A DNA stretch of 41,319 bases. Origin: Anabaena sp. UHCC 0187. Lineage in GTDB: Bacteria > Cyanobacteriota > Cyanobacteriia > Cyanobacteriales > Nostocaceae. This document shows positions 1 to 9,498 of the stretch, piece after piece (within the stretch, counting starts at the first letter, position 1; each line of letters opens with the position of its first letter). The stretch covers positions 1-41,319 of the forward strand of contig NZ_VILB01000035.1 in the NCBI RefSeq assembly GCF_009712035.1, in the 5' to 3' direction. The notes under the pieces are model-generated. The model saw nothing but the letters and a program-made list of their open reading frames with translations, had not been told where the DNA came from and searched no databases. Both the position numbers and the translations under genes were made by a program.

Positions 1-22
1 AGGGGGTTTTGTTTTTGGTTTG

Positions 23-847
23 TTATTTCCTCAAAGCGACTTCAGGTAAAACCTGATTTAATTTACCACTACGATAACCTTCTAAATCTAAGGTGACATA
101 GATAAATCCCCAAGTTTGAAATGCAGCTACTAGAGTTGGTAAATCTGTCGTCATCACAAAATCTTTAATTTTATCTGGTGATAATTCAATTCTGGCTGTA
201 TCACCTTCGCAACGAACTCGTAAATTTTGCCAACCCAGGTTTCGTAAATAAATTTCTGCTCTTCCTACTCGTTGTAATTTGGCTATGGTAATTTCTTCAC
301 CGTAGGGAAAGCGCGAACTTAAACAGGGTTGAGCAGGTTTATCCCACCAAGGTAAACCGAGTTGTTGGGAAATTTGCCGAACTTCGGCTTTGGTAACACC
401 GATTTCTGCTAAAGGAGATCGCGCACCTCTTTCTTTTGCAGCTTGAATTCCGGGACGATAATCATGTAAATCGTCTGCATTTACACCATCCACCACATAG
501 GGATAACCCAACTCTAAAGCCAAGGGTTTAAGAGTATCGTGTAATTCGCTTTTGCAAAAATAACAACGATTGACTGGGTTAGATGTGTAATTGGGATTGT
601 CCATTTCCTGTGTTTGGACAATTTTATGAGATATTCCGATAGTTGCGGCTTGAATTTTCGCGTCTTCTAATTCTTCTGGTAATAGAGAAGGAGAAACCGC
701 AGTTACAGCCAAAGCGCGATCACCTAACACATCATAAGCAATCTTAGCTACTAGTGTACTATCAACTCCCCCAGAATAGGCTATTAAAGCCTGCTCCATT
801 TCTGTAAATAACTCTTTTAACTGCTCTAGTTTTTCTGTCCAACTCAT
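23..847 (-). CDS. larE: LarE-type ATP-dependent sulfur transferase
   Basis: 274-aa cytosolic protein of the PP-loop (adenine nucleotide alpha-hydrolase) superfamily. The PP-loop SGGVDS lies at residues 25-30, and C95 and C98 (NRCYFCK) with C175 (PCLSSR) give three cysteines. Known of the family: LarE adenylates the carboxylate of a pyridinium dicarboxylate precursor and adds sulfur to it during synthesis of the nickel-pincer nucleotide cofactor of lactate racemase and related enzymes. Some LarE proteins donate sulfur from one sacrificial cysteine, while a three-cysteine class carries an iron-sulfur cluster; the pattern here fits the latter, by inference. No larB, larC or larA is nearby, so the precursor enzymes and user enzyme are elsewhere or the protein has another sulfur-transfer role. 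ATG start; the 183-bp spacer to the next gene holds AT-rich repeats of the kind TAAATCCTGATT. Confidence 0.85.
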   Translation of the reverse strand: MSWTEKLEQLKELFTEMEQALIAYSGGVDSTLVAKIAYDVLGDRALAVTAVSPSLLPEELEDAKIQAATIGISHKIVQTQEMDNPNYTSNPVNRCYFCKSELHDTLKPLALELGYPYVVDGVNADDLHDYRPGIQAAKERGARSPLAEIGVTKAEVRQISQQLGLPWWDKPAQPCLSSRFPYGEEITIAKLQRVGRAEIYLRNLGWQNLRVRCEGDTARIELSPDKIKDFVMTTDLPTLVAAFQTWGFIYVTLDLEGYRSGKLNQVLPEVALRK

Positions 848-1029
848 CCGACTAAAACCCCATAACGCCTAACCACTTCTATTTTAGTCATCCTCGTTCC
901 CATACAACAAATATTGTCTTAATCAGGATGCCCAAGATTAAAGGATTTTCAGGATATTTAGAATTAACTAATTAAATTAACAAATCAGAGACAAATAATC
1001 TAAAAAATTATCTTGTAAATCCCTAAATC

Positions 1030-2868
1030 CTATAAATCCTGATTCTGACAAATAATTTGACTATATTTAGCTATCAGACTGGCTAAAAGTTGTAAATCAA
1101 TCGGTTTGGAAATATACTCATTGACACCAGCAGCTAGACAAGTTTCTCTATCTCCTTTCATTGCCATTGCTGTTTGAGCAATAATCGGTATATGTTTATA
1201 TTTGGGGTTTTCTCGTAATTGCTGCACTAAATTTAAACCATTGGCATCAGGTAGACTCACATCCATTAAAATCACTGCTGGTTCGATTTCTTGGAGATTA
1301 GTCAACATTTCCGCGCCATTTTTCACCCAATTTACTTGATATCCTAATCTTTTCAAATAAATTCCCATTAATTCCCCATTGGGTAAATCATCTTCTACCA
1401 GCAAAATTACTGGTGGGGAAGTCATAGTGTCATTAGCGCAAGGATGACTTACTATCTCTAAATCATATTCTGCTGTTGTTTCTATTGCTGCTAAAACTTT
1501 TCCTGTGGGCTTGATTGGCAATAAAATACTAAAACGAGAACCTTGATTAACTACAGATTCTAACTCCAAACAACCACCATGAATTTCTGCCAATTTTTGA
1601 GTCACTACTAAGCCTAAACCTGTGCCTTCATTACGACCTGCTGCGGGGTTAACTACTTGACTATAGGGTCGAAATAGTCGAGATTGATCTTCGTCAGAGA
1701 TACCTGTACCAGTATCCCAAACTGTAAACCGCAAAAATCCGTCTTGATTAGCAATCAGCAACCCAACAGTGCCTTTTGTGGTAAACTTAACTGCATTGAA
1801 GAGTAAATTCAACAGCATTTGCTTAAGTCGCAAAGGATCAGCTATCAAATTTTTAACATCTGCCTCCATTTCTAAACGCAGTGTTAAACCTTTATGCGCT
1901 GCTTTCTCTTTCACTAAAGCTAAAACATTCCGGCACAAGGTAGAAACATCGACAATTTCCCATTGTACTTCTAGCTGATTAGCTTCAATTTTTGAGAGAT
2001 CCAAAATATCATTAATCAGCCCTAGTAAATGCTTACCGCTAGATTGGATAATATGTAAATACTCTTGATGACGGGCTTTGTCAGGTTCATAACCCTGCGC
2101 TAATAACAGATGAGTAAAACCAATAATCGAACTCAGGGGTGTGCGGATTTCGTGACTGGTATTAGCCAAAAACTGATTTTTAAGTTGATTAGTGCGTTCT
2201 AGTTCCTGATTAAAATTAGCTAACTGTTGACAATGTTGCTGCCAAGATTGTATTTGTCGAAGTTGTACTAAAGCTGCACGACAATTTTCGACAGTTTTTG
2301 TAATCAATTGCAATTTTAGAGGAGCAAAGGCATCCTTGAATAACCTGCAATCAAATGAAAAACTGCTTGTATTGATCATCAACCATCCTTTTACACCCCT
2401 ACTATCCTCAAATAAATACCAAGCACTTTGGTATTCTTGAGTCTCCATTTGCTCTAAATCTTTAAGTTTAATAGATTTATTGACTCTCAGAGTTAGCTTT
2501 TTCCCAGTTTGAGGTATTACCTCTAAATTGGGAGTCAATGATGGTGAATGGGCAATATAGGAGATTTGACCAACTGTTTGCTGTGGTTCAAATAGGGCAA
2601 TGCCTACGATACACTGGGTAAACCCAATGAGACTATCACTTAAACCTTTATGAAGTTCATTGACAACGATTTGCAAAATTTCCGCTTCTGTAGCCATTCC
2701 TGATGAGTTCGTAGTAGCCACAGAAATTAGATAATCTTTGAGGCGAATCTGCAACTTATTCAGGGTGGTTTCTAGCCACAACTGATACCGCAAATGTTCA
2801 ATTGTTGACAAAAGTGGCTTGCTGTCTATTTGTGAGTTTCGTTCTGGTAAGCTTGAAGATTGCTGCAT
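1030..2868 (-). CDS. Hybrid histidine kinase with C-terminal receiver
   Basis: 612 aa from the ATG at 2866-2868; a TTG two codons upstream is the only longer option. Order: an N-terminal region of about 220 residues that resembles a degenerate GAF-type sensor but lacks clear motifs, a short coiled coil, a HisKA domain with the phospho-accepting histidine at about H239 (SHEIRTP), an HATPase_c domain with N-box (N358), DTGTGI and GTGLGL boxes, then a receiver domain at 485-605 with acidic pocket E492/D493/D494, phospho-acceptor D536, T566 and K588. No transmembrane segment is seen, so it is probably a soluble sensor kinase. It is divergent from the permease gene at 3075 across about 200 bp that must hold both promoters. 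Signal and output partner are unknown. Confidence 0.9.
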   Translation of the reverse strand: MQQSSSLPERNSQIDSKPLLSTIEHLRYQLWLETTLNKLQIRLKDYLISVATTNSSGMATEAEILQIVVNELHKGLSDSLIGFTQCIVGIALFEPQQTVGQISYIAHSPSLTPNLEVIPQTGKKLTLRVNKSIKLKDLEQMETQEYQSAWYLFEDSRGVKGWLMINTSSFSFDCRLFKDAFAPLKLQLITKTVENCRAALVQLRQIQSWQQHCQQLANFNQELERTNQLKNQFLANTSHEIRTPLSSIIGFTHLLLAQGYEPDKARHQEYLHIIQSSGKHLLGLINDILDLSKIEANQLEVQWEIVDVSTLCRNVLALVKEKAAHKGLTLRLEMEADVKNLIADPLRLKQMLLNLLFNAVKFTTKGTVGLLIANQDGFLRFTVWDTGTGISDEDQSRLFRPYSQVVNPAAGRNEGTGLGLVVTQKLAEIHGGCLELESVVNQGSRFSILLPIKPTGKVLAAIETTAEYDLEIVSHPCANDTMTSPPVILLVEDDLPNGELMGIYLKRLGYQVNWVKNGAEMLTNLQEIEPAVILMDVSLPDANGLNLVQQLRENPKYKHIPIIAQTAMAMKGDRETCLAAGVNEYISKPIDLQLLASLIAKYSQIICQNQDL

Positions 2869-3074
2869 GGTCAACTAGACCGCTCAAAAAAATGTTCTGC
2901 CCACACATAAAAATGTAAACAGTATTTATGTATATTAACTTACGAATGCCTTTTATATATAACTCATAATTGGTAGTGATGAATGTGACGAAGATCCCAA
3001 AAATCATTGAATAAAATCACTTACTACCCATTTTCTTAACAGCAACTTCATAACTTCACAGTAACTTCATAATT

Positions 3075-3953
3075 ATGGATATACAACTTGTACAACAATT
3101 TGCTCAATTAATCATCAATGGTATTGCCGTTGGTAGCATTATTGCCCTAGCAGCGGTCGGACTGACCTTAACCTATGGGATTTTACGGTTATCTAATTTT
3201 GCCCACGGTGATTTTCTGACATTGGGAGCTTATTTGACCCTCATGGTCAATGGTATGGGTCTAAATATTTGGCTGTCAATGATTGTCGCTGCCTTGGGAA
3301 CAGTCGGGGGAATGTTACTAGCGGAAAAATTGCTGTGGTCGAAAATGCGGTCTATCCGTGCTAGTTCGACAACTCTGATCATTATCTCTATTGGTCTGGC
3401 TTTATTCCTTCGCAATGGGATTATTTTTCTCTGGGGAGGTAAAAACCAAAATTATAATTTGCCTGTGATTCCGGCTTTAGAATTTGGGACATTAAGAGTA
3501 CCGCAAAATCAATTATTGGTACTGGGATTAGCTATTTTAGCCATTTTATCCCTTCACTACTTGCTGCAAAATACCAAAATTGGTAAAGCAATGCGGGCAG
3601 TGGCTGATGATTTAGATTTAGCTAGAGTCTCTGGTATTAATGTTGATCGAGTAATTCTATGGACTTGGGTAATTGCTGGGACATTCACATCTTTAGGTGG
3701 CAGTATGTACGGGCTAATTACGGCTGTGCGCCCAAATATGGGCTGGTTTCTGATTTTACCCTTATTTGCTTCGGTAATTTTGGGAGGTATCGGGAATCCT
3801 TACGGAGCGATCGCCGCAGCCTTTATTATTGGTATTGCCCAGGAAGTTAGCACTCCTTGGCTAGGTTCACAGTATAAACAAGGTGTCGCCCTATTGATCA
3901 TGATTTTGGTGCTGCTCATTCGCCCCAAGGGTTTATTCAAAGGCACGATTTGA
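3075..3953 (+). CDS. livH: Branched-chain/neutral amino acid ABC permease, LivH/NatD type
   Basis: 292-aa inner-membrane permease with about eight hydrophobic segments. The N-terminal GLTLTYGILRLSNFAHGDF stretch and the GGIGNPYGAIAAAFIIG loop near the C-terminus, which contacts the ATPase, are typical of LivH. LivH pairs with LivM, two ATPases and a periplasmic binding protein to import neutral amino acids. In heterocystous cyanobacteria the corresponding N-I system (NatA-E) has its genes scattered on the chromosome, and NatD is the LivH-like subunit; the isolated position here agrees with that. No other transporter gene is adjacent. The start ATG follows a repeated ACTTCATAA sequence without a strong ribosome-binding site. 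The 3' end contains one arm of an inverted repeat (3908-3917 with 3952-3961). Confidence 0.9.
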   Translation: MDIQLVQQFAQLIINGIAVGSIIALAAVGLTLTYGILRLSNFAHGDFLTLGAYLTLMVNGMGLNIWLSMIVAALGTVGGMLLAEKLLWSKMRSIRASSTTLIIISIGLALFLRNGIIFLWGGKNQNYNLPVIPALEFGTLRVPQNQLLVLGLAILAILSLHYLLQNTKIGKAMRAVADDLDLARVSGINVDRVILWTWVIAGTFTSLGGSMYGLITAVRPNMGWFLILPLFASVILGGIGNPYGAIAAAFIIGIAQEVSTPWLGSQYKQGVALLIMILVLLIRPKGLFKGTI

Positions 3954-3961
3954 GCAGCACC
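3908..3961. terminator. Possible bidirectional terminator hairpin
   Basis: A perfect 10-bp inverted repeat, GGTGCTGCTC at 3908-3917 and GAGCAGCACC at 3952-3961, spans the last codons and stop of the permease gene and lies just beyond the psaX stop on the other strand. The loop of 34 nt is long and there is no T-run, so this is a weak terminator call; it could simply be an attenuating structure between two convergent genes. Confidence 0.3.
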
Positions 3962-3974
3962 AGTCTACTTCTAA

Positions 3975-4094
3975 CTATTCAATGATGTGGAAGTAGTAAG
4001 CTGCTACCAAAAAGTTCACAGCCAAAAGTAGCAATGCCCAACCAGTACGGAAAACGTAGGAAGGTTTAGCAGCAGGTTTGCCTTTAGCAGTCAT
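3975..4094 (-). CDS. psaX: Photosystem I subunit PsaX
   Basis: A 39-aa protein: a short basic, hydrophilic N-terminus (MTAKGKPAAKPSYVFRTGWA) followed by one transmembrane helix ending in AAYYFHIIE. The pattern P-S/T-Y-x-F-R-T-x-W-A followed by LLLAxNFLVAAYYF is that of PsaX, a small peripheral photosystem I subunit known from Thermosynechococcus structures and found in only some cyanobacteria; it helps bind chlorophyll at the trimer edge. The start is fixed by an AGGAGA ribosome-binding site about seven bases upstream of the ATG at 4092-4094. Monocistronic, convergent with the permease gene and followed by only a 21-bp gap. Such a short gene is easily missed by annotation. Confidence 0.88.
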   Translation of the reverse strand: MTAKGKPAAKPSYVFRTGWALLLLAVNFLVAAYYFHIIE

Positions 4095-4228
4095 AAGCGG
4101 TTCTCCTAATTTAGTGACTTTTTAAGAAATACCAAACTCATGCGCCAATTTTGCAAATTCTTTAAAAATGTTTTTGTAAGGTTGGTCAGTTGTCCGTTGT
4201 CCGTTGTCAGTGGACAATTTTCTTCTTC

Positions 4229-4268
4229 CCCCTGCTCCCTGCTCCCTGCTCCCTACTCCCTGCCCCCT
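4229..4268. repeat. Short tandem heptad repeat, CTGCTCC type
   Basis: About five imperfect copies of a CCTGCTC/CCCTACTC heptad, between psaX and lipA. It belongs to the short tandemly repeated repetitive sequences typical of heterocystous cyanobacteria. The copies end about 16 bp before the lipA stop. Confidence 0.75.
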
Positions 4269-4284
4269 ACAACCCCTACACCCC

Positions 4285-5181
4285 TCATTCCTCCCCGGCG
4301 TGGTAGGAACTGCGAACCAGGGGACCGGAACGGACGTGATTAAATCCCATGTCTTTGGCTATATTACCGAGTTCTGTAAATTCGGCTGGTGTCCAATATT
4401 TTTTAACGGGTAGATGATCTAAAGAAGGGCGCATATATTGGCCAATAGTGAGGCGATCGCATTTCACAGATCGTAAATCCGCCATTGTCTCAATCAATTC
4501 CTCTATTGTTTCTCCATGTCCCACCATCACACCTGACTTTGTAGGAATCATGGAATTAAATTCTTTAACTGTCGCTAATACAGCCAAAGAGCGGTCATAT
4601 TTTGCCCCTCGGCGCACGGTTGGGGTTAACCTGCGGACTGTTTCGACATTATGGTTAAAACAAGCTGGTTGAGCCTTGGCAATCATCTCTAGGCTATGAC
4701 GTTGGCTGGCTACACCCCCACTACCCCAAAAATCTGATGTCAGTACCTCAAGTTGAGTTTCGGGGTTGATGTGGCGGATAGTCTCCATTGTTCTCACAAA
4801 ATGGCTTGCGCCCCCATCAGCCAAGTCATCACGGGCTACAGAAGTTAACACCACATACCGCAATCCTAAAAGCTGTACTGATTCAGCTACCTTTTGCGGT
4901 TCTTCCTCATCTAAAGCCATGGGGGCATGACCTTTATCTACTTGACAAAAAGCACAGGCGCGGGTACAAGTTGGCCCCATTAATAAAAAAGTCGCCGTTT
5001 TTTGGGCGTAGCATTCACCCCGATTCGGACAACGCCCTTCTTCACAAATTGTGTGAATTTGTCGCTGCTTAATGATACGTTGGACAGTAGAGATTTCACT
5101 AGCTTTGCCAATGGGGCGACGCAACCAGCTAGGCATAGTCATAATTTCTGACTTCATATCAACTTGTTGTGGAGAATTCAT
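4285..5181 (-). CDS. lipA: Lipoyl synthase
   Basis: 298-aa radical SAM enzyme that inserts two sulfurs at C6 and C8 of protein-bound octanoyl groups, making the lipoyl cofactor of pyruvate dehydrogenase and glycine cleavage H protein. The auxiliary cluster cysteines are C46, C51 and C57 ([12 protein letters not shown]), the radical SAM motif CTRACAFC gives C72, C76 and C79, and the C-terminal RSSYHA contains the conserved serine that ligates the auxiliary cluster. Length is normal for the family. Many cyanobacteria carry two lipA copies; which one this is cannot be told from the window. The octanoyltransferase gene lipB is not adjacent. Single-gene transcription unit on the minus strand. Confidence 0.97.
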   Translation of the reverse strand: MNSPQQVDMKSEIMTMPSWLRRPIGKASEISTVQRIIKQRQIHTICEEGRCPNRGECYAQKTATFLLMGPTCTRACAFCQVDKGHAPMALDEEEPQKVAESVQLLGLRYVVLTSVARDDLADGGASHFVRTMETIRHINPETQLEVLTSDFWGSGGVASQRHSLEMIAKAQPACFNHNVETVRRLTPTVRRGAKYDRSLAVLATVKEFNSMIPTKSGVMVGHGETIEELIETMADLRSVKCDRLTIGQYMRPSLDHLPVKKYWTPAEFTELGNIAKDMGFNHVRSGPLVRSSYHAGEE

Positions 5182-5514
5182 ATAGTGATTTGTTAGTTAG
5201 GTAAGAGGTAAAAGTCAAGAAGGAGTAATTATGAATTACATTGGCGTAGTGTGGCGGAAACCATACCCCTAATCGGCAACTTGGGTGAAGAAGTTTTTAA
5301 CAGCACAGGATGTTAGTGATGTGTAGTCTACACAACTATGATACAAATTGATGAGAACGTCAGTAGAAGTTTCCTACAACACTTGTGTTTTTGAAATTTC
5401 CACCAGAAAATCCTCTTTCCCAATCTACATAAATTTTGGATATAGTGAGAGAATTCTTAAGAGCAATCGGCAATCAGCCATCTAAACATAAAATTTTTAG
5501 TAGAGTAATCAGTT
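5182..5514. other. Intergenic region with a truncated dispersed repeat
   Basis: 333 bp between the divergent lipA and response regulator genes. At 5245-5264 a TAGTGTGGCGGAAACCATA segment matches, in reverse complement, a GGCTTCCGCCACGCTA segment at 40632-40647; this is a dispersed cyanobacterial repeat. The rest is AT-rich and should hold the two promoters. I see no convincing open reading frame or terminator. Confidence 0.5.
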
Positions 5515-6093
5515 GTGGCAAGTAACAAAATTTTAGTTATTGACGACACTACCGTTGTCAGAGTAAAAGTACGAGAAATGTTACCTCCGGGTAATTTTGA
5601 GGTAATCGAAGCAAAGGATGGGTTGGAAGGATACAATCTGATCCTCAAGGAAAAGGTTAGCTTGATCATGCTAGATTTTCTGTTGCCGAAAATGAGTGGT
5701 TGGGAAGTTTTTCAAAACATTCAGGCACAACCAGAGTTGCGGAAAATTCCTTTGGTGATCATGTCAGGCCGTAAGGAAGAGGTAACAGAAAAACTCATAG
5801 AACCATTTGAATATTTTGAATTTTTGGGCAAACCTTTTGATCAAAAGCAACTGATTGGGGCTATTAAGTCAGCAATGGTTAAGTCCAAAATTCCGCGCCC
5901 AGACTTAATCACACCCCCAGTTACTCCTGCAAACCAACAAGCTACCCCAGTTATAACTGCTGTTAATACAGTAGATTCATCCGCTGAAATAAATTTACTA
6001 AATGATAAAGTTGTCAAGATGCAAGTAGAAATTGATAGCTTGAAAAAACAGCTTAATCAAATTGTGACTTTTATTAAACAGAAAATTAAGTAG
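5515..6093 (+). CDS. Response regulator, receiver plus coiled-coil tail
   Basis: 192 aa, translated from a GTG codon (MASNKILVIDD). A CheY-like receiver domain occupies residues 4-122: acidic pocket D10/D11, phospho-acceptor D54 in IMLDFLLPKMSG, S84 and K106. A Pro/Thr-rich linker (125-155) leads to a C-terminal amphipathic coiled coil (about 158-192). There is no DNA-binding or enzymatic output domain, so output is probably by protein contact, perhaps oligomerisation through the tail. It lies 163 bp upstream of a REC-histidine kinase gene in the same direction; the two may form one phosphorelay, but that is inference. No start other than GTG gives the full first beta strand. Confidence 0.88.
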   Translation: MASNKILVIDDTTVVRVKVREMLPPGNFEVIEAKDGLEGYNLILKEKVSLIMLDFLLPKMSGWEVFQNIQAQPELRKIPLVIMSGRKEEVTEKLIEPFEYFEFLGKPFDQKQLIGAIKSAMVKSKIPRPDLITPPVTPANQQATPVITAVNTVDSSAEINLLNDKVVKMQVEIDSLKKQLNQIVTFIKQKIK

Positions 6094-6256
6094 TTTTGTT
6101 TTTAATAATTATTCTTGCCGTCTAAAATCCTCAGTCTGATAGAATATAGATTGAGCAATGCTAGGTTTTACTTAGCTAAAAAACGGCAGGATTTTTTTGT
6201 CATTTGTCCGATTAGTTAGTTTGAGTTTTACTACTGTATGACTCTTAATAAGAAGC

Positions 6257-7567
6257 ATGACTACTATACAAGAAAATAGTTTAATTTTAGTAGTGGATGA
6301 CAGCTACACCAATTTGCTAATTATTTCTGATTTACTAAAGTATTCAGGATTTGATGTTTCTATAGCTAGTGACGGAGAAAGTGCTTTACAACAGGTTGAA
6401 TGTAAACCACCTGATTTAATTTTATTAGATTTGGTGATGCCAGGGATAGATGGGTTTGAAATTTGTAAAAGATTGAAGAGTAACCCCACCACTAGCGATA
6501 TTCCAGTAATTTTTATGACTGGTATGGCCGATACAGATAGCAAGGTTAAGGGTTTTGAATTAGGTGCAGTAGATTACATTATTAAGCCTTTTCAGGCGAC
6601 GGAAGTATTAGCCCGGCTTAAAACCCATTTACAATTACGAAATTTAACAAAAACATTGGAGTTTAGAGTTGCTGCAAAGACATCGGAACTTACTAAAGCA
6701 TTAGCAGAATTACAAGCATCTCAAGCCCAACTTGTCCAGAAAGAAAAAATGTCTGCTTTGGGGAATTTAGTGGCTGGAGTAGCCCATGAAATTAATAATC
6801 CTTTAGGATTTATTGCGGGAAATTTGCAACCTGCTATAGAACATATACAGGATTTGCTTCATATTATTGATCTTTATCAAAGTTACTATCCCCAGCCTAT
6901 TCCCGAATTACAAGCAGAAATATCAGATATTGATCTAGATTTTATCCGTGATGATTTACCTAGTTTGATTGCTTCTATGCAGGAAGGTGTACTCAGAATT
7001 CGGGATATTACTACCAGTTTAAGAACATTTTCTAGGGGAGATAAAGATCGCCAAGTTCTTTGCAATATTCATGATTGTATTAATAGTACCTTAATTATTC
7101 TCAAACACCGTTTAAAATCTACTGCTAATCGTCCCGATATTCAAGTAATTAAAAACTATGCTAAATTACCGCTAATACAATGCTTTAGTGGGCCATTAAA
7201 CCAAGTATTTATGAATATATTAGCTAATTCCATTGATGCTATTGACGAATCTAATTATGGACGGACATTAGAAAATATTTTAGCAAATCCTAACAAAATA
7301 GATATTCAAACTAATCTCAGTGAAGATGGTAATTCTGTAATTATTGAAATTAAAGATAATGGAGTCGGGATGTCACCGACAACTCAAGAAAAAATATTTG
7401 AGCATTTATTTACTACCAAAGCTGTAGGACAAGGTACAGGTTTAGGTTTATCAATTGTCAAAGAAATAATTATCGTCAAACATGGAGGTAATATCGAAGT
7501 AAATTCTGTAGTAGGAAAAGGTTCGGAATTTGTGATTACTTTACCAATTAATAACAAAAATGGGTAA
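6257..7567 (+). CDS. REC-histidine kinase (response regulator fused to kinase)
   Basis: 436 aa. An N-terminal receiver (residues 8-125; D14, D15, D58, T88, K110) is joined by a coiled-coil linker (about 130-165) to a HisKA-type domain with HEINNPLGF (H177) and an HATPase_c domain with N-box (MNILANSID), DNGVGM and GTGLGLSI motifs. This receiver-first layout is common in cyanobacteria, where the receiver is thought to take phosphate from another kinase or gate the kinase domain. No membrane segment. The coding sequence ends at the edge of a heptad-repeat array, so the last residues (KNG) may have been set by repeat insertion. Probably functions with the preceding response regulator gene. Confidence 0.9.
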   Translation: MTTIQENSLILVVDDSYTNLLIISDLLKYSGFDVSIASDGESALQQVECKPPDLILLDLVMPGIDGFEICKRLKSNPTTSDIPVIFMTGMADTDSKVKGFELGAVDYIIKPFQATEVLARLKTHLQLRNLTKTLEFRVAAKTSELTKALAELQASQAQLVQKEKMSALGNLVAGVAHEINNPLGFIAGNLQPAIEHIQDLLHIIDLYQSYYPQPIPELQAEISDIDLDFIRDDLPSLIASMQEGVLRIRDITTSLRTFSRGDKDRQVLCNIHDCINSTLIILKHRLKSTANRPDIQVIKNYAKLPLIQCFSGPLNQVFMNILANSIDAIDESNYGRTLENILANPNKIDIQTNLSEDGNSVIIEIKDNGVGMSPTTQEKIFEHLFTTKAVGQGTGLGLSIVKEIIIVKHGGNIEVNSVVGKGSEFVITLPINNKNG

Positions 7568-7569
7568 TT

Positions 7570-7613
7570 GGGGACTGGGGACTGGGGACTGGGGACTGGG
7601 GATTGGGGACTGG
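7570..7613. repeat. Short tandem heptad repeat, GGGGACT type
   Basis: Six near-perfect copies of GGGGACT (one reads GGGGATT) immediately after the kinase stop codon. A classic heterocystous-cyanobacterium short tandem repeat. Together with the next array it fills the whole spacer between the convergent kinase and ndhB genes. Confidence 0.9.
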
Positions 7614-7642
7614 GAAGGGGGAATATTTATTGCCTATTCCCT

Positions 7643-7688
7643 TTTACCAATTACCAATTACCCATTACCAATCACCCATTACCCATTA
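7643..7688. repeat. Short tandem repeat, TTACCAA/TTACCCA type
   Basis: About six copies of TTACCAA, TTACCCA or TCACCCA in a row before the ndhB stop. The same family as the 15061-15102 array. Confidence 0.8.
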
Positions 7689-7700
7689 GTTAGGAATAAA

Positions 7701-9263
7701 CTAAAATTCCTGTGGCTGTTGATTTGTAATCACACTCACTTGTGTACTGGCAACTTTTGCTGCTTGTAACATCGGAGTGTTAGTAACGGAATTGTTAGCC
7801 AAAGTAAACAAGGGATTAGATAAAATTCCAGAGATAGTAGTAGCTATTAAAGTTACTATCAAACCCACTTGTAAAGGTCTAAGTCCTGGTAAATCCCAAC
7901 GAACTTGGGGATAATTCTTAACTACGTCGGACATTTCTTGTGGTTCTTTAACTACCATCATCTTCACTACACGAATGTAGTAATAGATGGAAACCACACT
8001 GGTAACTAAACCAAGTAAAACTAACCAGTAAAGACCAGCTTGCCAACCTGCCCAAAATAGGTAAATTTTCCCGAAAAATCCAGCTAGTGGGGGAATACCA
8101 CCCAAGGATAATAGGGAAATGCTCAAGCCTAATGTCAGGAGAGGGTCTTTTTGATACAAGCCAGAGTATTCAGAAATTTGGTCTGTTCCTGTTCGCAGAG
8201 AGAACAATACCACACAGGTAAAGCCGCAGAGGTTCATAAACAGGTATACCAGTAGATAGAAAATCATACTGGAATAGCCAGCATCAGTTCCCGCAATTAA
8301 GCCAATCATCACAAAGCCAGCTTGGGCAATAGATGAATAAGCTAACATCCGTTTCATGCTTGTTTGAGCTAGGGCAACAACGTTACCCAAAATCATACTC
8401 AGGACTGCAAGGGCGGTGAAAACAAATCTCCACTCATCTGCCACGATAGGGAAAACGGTGGTTAAGAGGCGGATAGCCAGGGCAAATCCTGCGGCTTTAG
8501 AACCAACGGATAAAAAGGCAATTACTGGAGTTGGTGCGCCTTCATAAACGTCCGGGGCCCATTGGTGGAAGGGGGCGGCGGAAATCTTGAAACCAATACC
8601 CGCAATTACGAAAACTAGGGCAATTACTAAACCTAGAGATTGACCAACATTTGCTGTGGCGATACCATTAGCGATCGCACTTAGTTCTGTTTGTCCACCG
8701 GATAAACCATACAGCAGGGAGACACCATACAAAAATACCGCTGTACTGGAAGCACCAATTAACAGGTATTTCAACGCTGCTTCATTGGAACGGGGGTCAC
8801 GTTTTGTATAACCTGTCAACAAATAAGAGGAAATACTCAGGGCTTCTAGGGAGATGAAAATCATCACCAACTCATTAGCACCGGATAAAAACATTCCTCC
8901 CAAAGTCGCCGTCATCAAAATGGCGATAAATTCGGCTAAAGGCGTGCCACTTTGTTCGACGTAGCGAATTGACATTAATATTGTTGACATTGCTGACAGG
9001 GCGATAATCCCCCGAAAGACAATACTCAGATCATCGCCATTAAAACTACCAGTAAAGGCAATGGGGTTAGTTGTATCCCATTGGAAGTATAGAGCGATAA
9101 TCGCGGCTGTTAAACCAGCGATCGCTAGATATGCAATCCAGCGAGCAGATGTCCGTCCCAAAATCAAATCAACAATCAAAACCCCCAAGAGGGTGATCAT
9201 GACGATTCCCTCTGGTAAAATCGTTCCAGCATTTAACTGGGATGCAAAATTAGCAAAATCCAT
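7701..9263 (-). CDS. ndhB: NAD(P)H-quinone oxidoreductase subunit 2
   Basis: 520-aa thylakoid membrane protein with about fourteen hydrophobic helices, of the antiporter-like (NuoN/MrpD) family. NdhB is a proton-pumping subunit of the photosynthetic NDH-1 complex, which takes electrons from ferredoxin for cyclic flow, respiration and CO2 uptake. Typical segments seen are [35 protein letters not shown] (conserved proton-path helix) and [16 protein letters not shown]. Single-copy and usually monocistronic in cyanobacteria, as here. The ATG start at 9261-9263 gives the usual [14 protein letters not shown]-terminus. The upstream 240 bp is AT-rich and holds its promoter. Confidence 0.97.
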   Translation of the reverse strand: MDFANFASQLNAGTILPEGIVMITLLGVLIVDLILGRTSARWIAYLAIAGLTAAIIALYFQWDTTNPIAFTGSFNGDDLSIVFRGIIALSAMSTILMSIRYVEQSGTPLAEFIAILMTATLGGMFLSGANELVMIFISLEALSISSYLLTGYTKRDPRSNEAALKYLLIGASSTAVFLYGVSLLYGLSGGQTELSAIANGIATANVGQSLGLVIALVFVIAGIGFKISAAPFHQWAPDVYEGAPTPVIAFLSVGSKAAGFALAIRLLTTVFPIVADEWRFVFTALAVLSMILGNVVALAQTSMKRMLAYSSIAQAGFVMIGLIAGTDAGYSSMIFYLLVYLFMNLCGFTCVVLFSLRTGTDQISEYSGLYQKDPLLTLGLSISLLSLGGIPPLAGFFGKIYLFWAGWQAGLYWLVLLGLVTSVVSIYYYIRVVKMMVVKEPQEMSDVVKNYPQVRWDLPGLRPLQVGLIVTLIATTISGILSNPLFTLANNSVTNTPMLQAAKVASTQVSVITNQQPQEF

Positions 9264-9498
9264 GAGATATATAGGTTTTAGCGATTAAACATTAGAGATA
9301 ACACAAGTTTATTCTATCCATACTTCTTGACTAAAATTGCATTGATCTTTCTATCTTTAACAGTTGGAAATTTATATATTTGATTTTAACTATCCGCAAA
9401 TGTACGGCAATAACTCAAAATAAACGGTCGAGTATATAACTGAACTGTTCAGCGTGGGGCGATTTTCTTGAAAGAGTTAATACCGTTTTTTCAAATTC

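Noticed and set aside
6115-6200. Terminator after the response regulator gene
   Set aside because: TGCCGT/ACGGCA and AATCC/GGATT pairs exist but are not nested in one good hairpin, although a T-run follows.
7560-7700. Possible CRISPR-like array
   Set aside because: The units are seven bases long with no unique spacers; this is a heptad tandem repeat.
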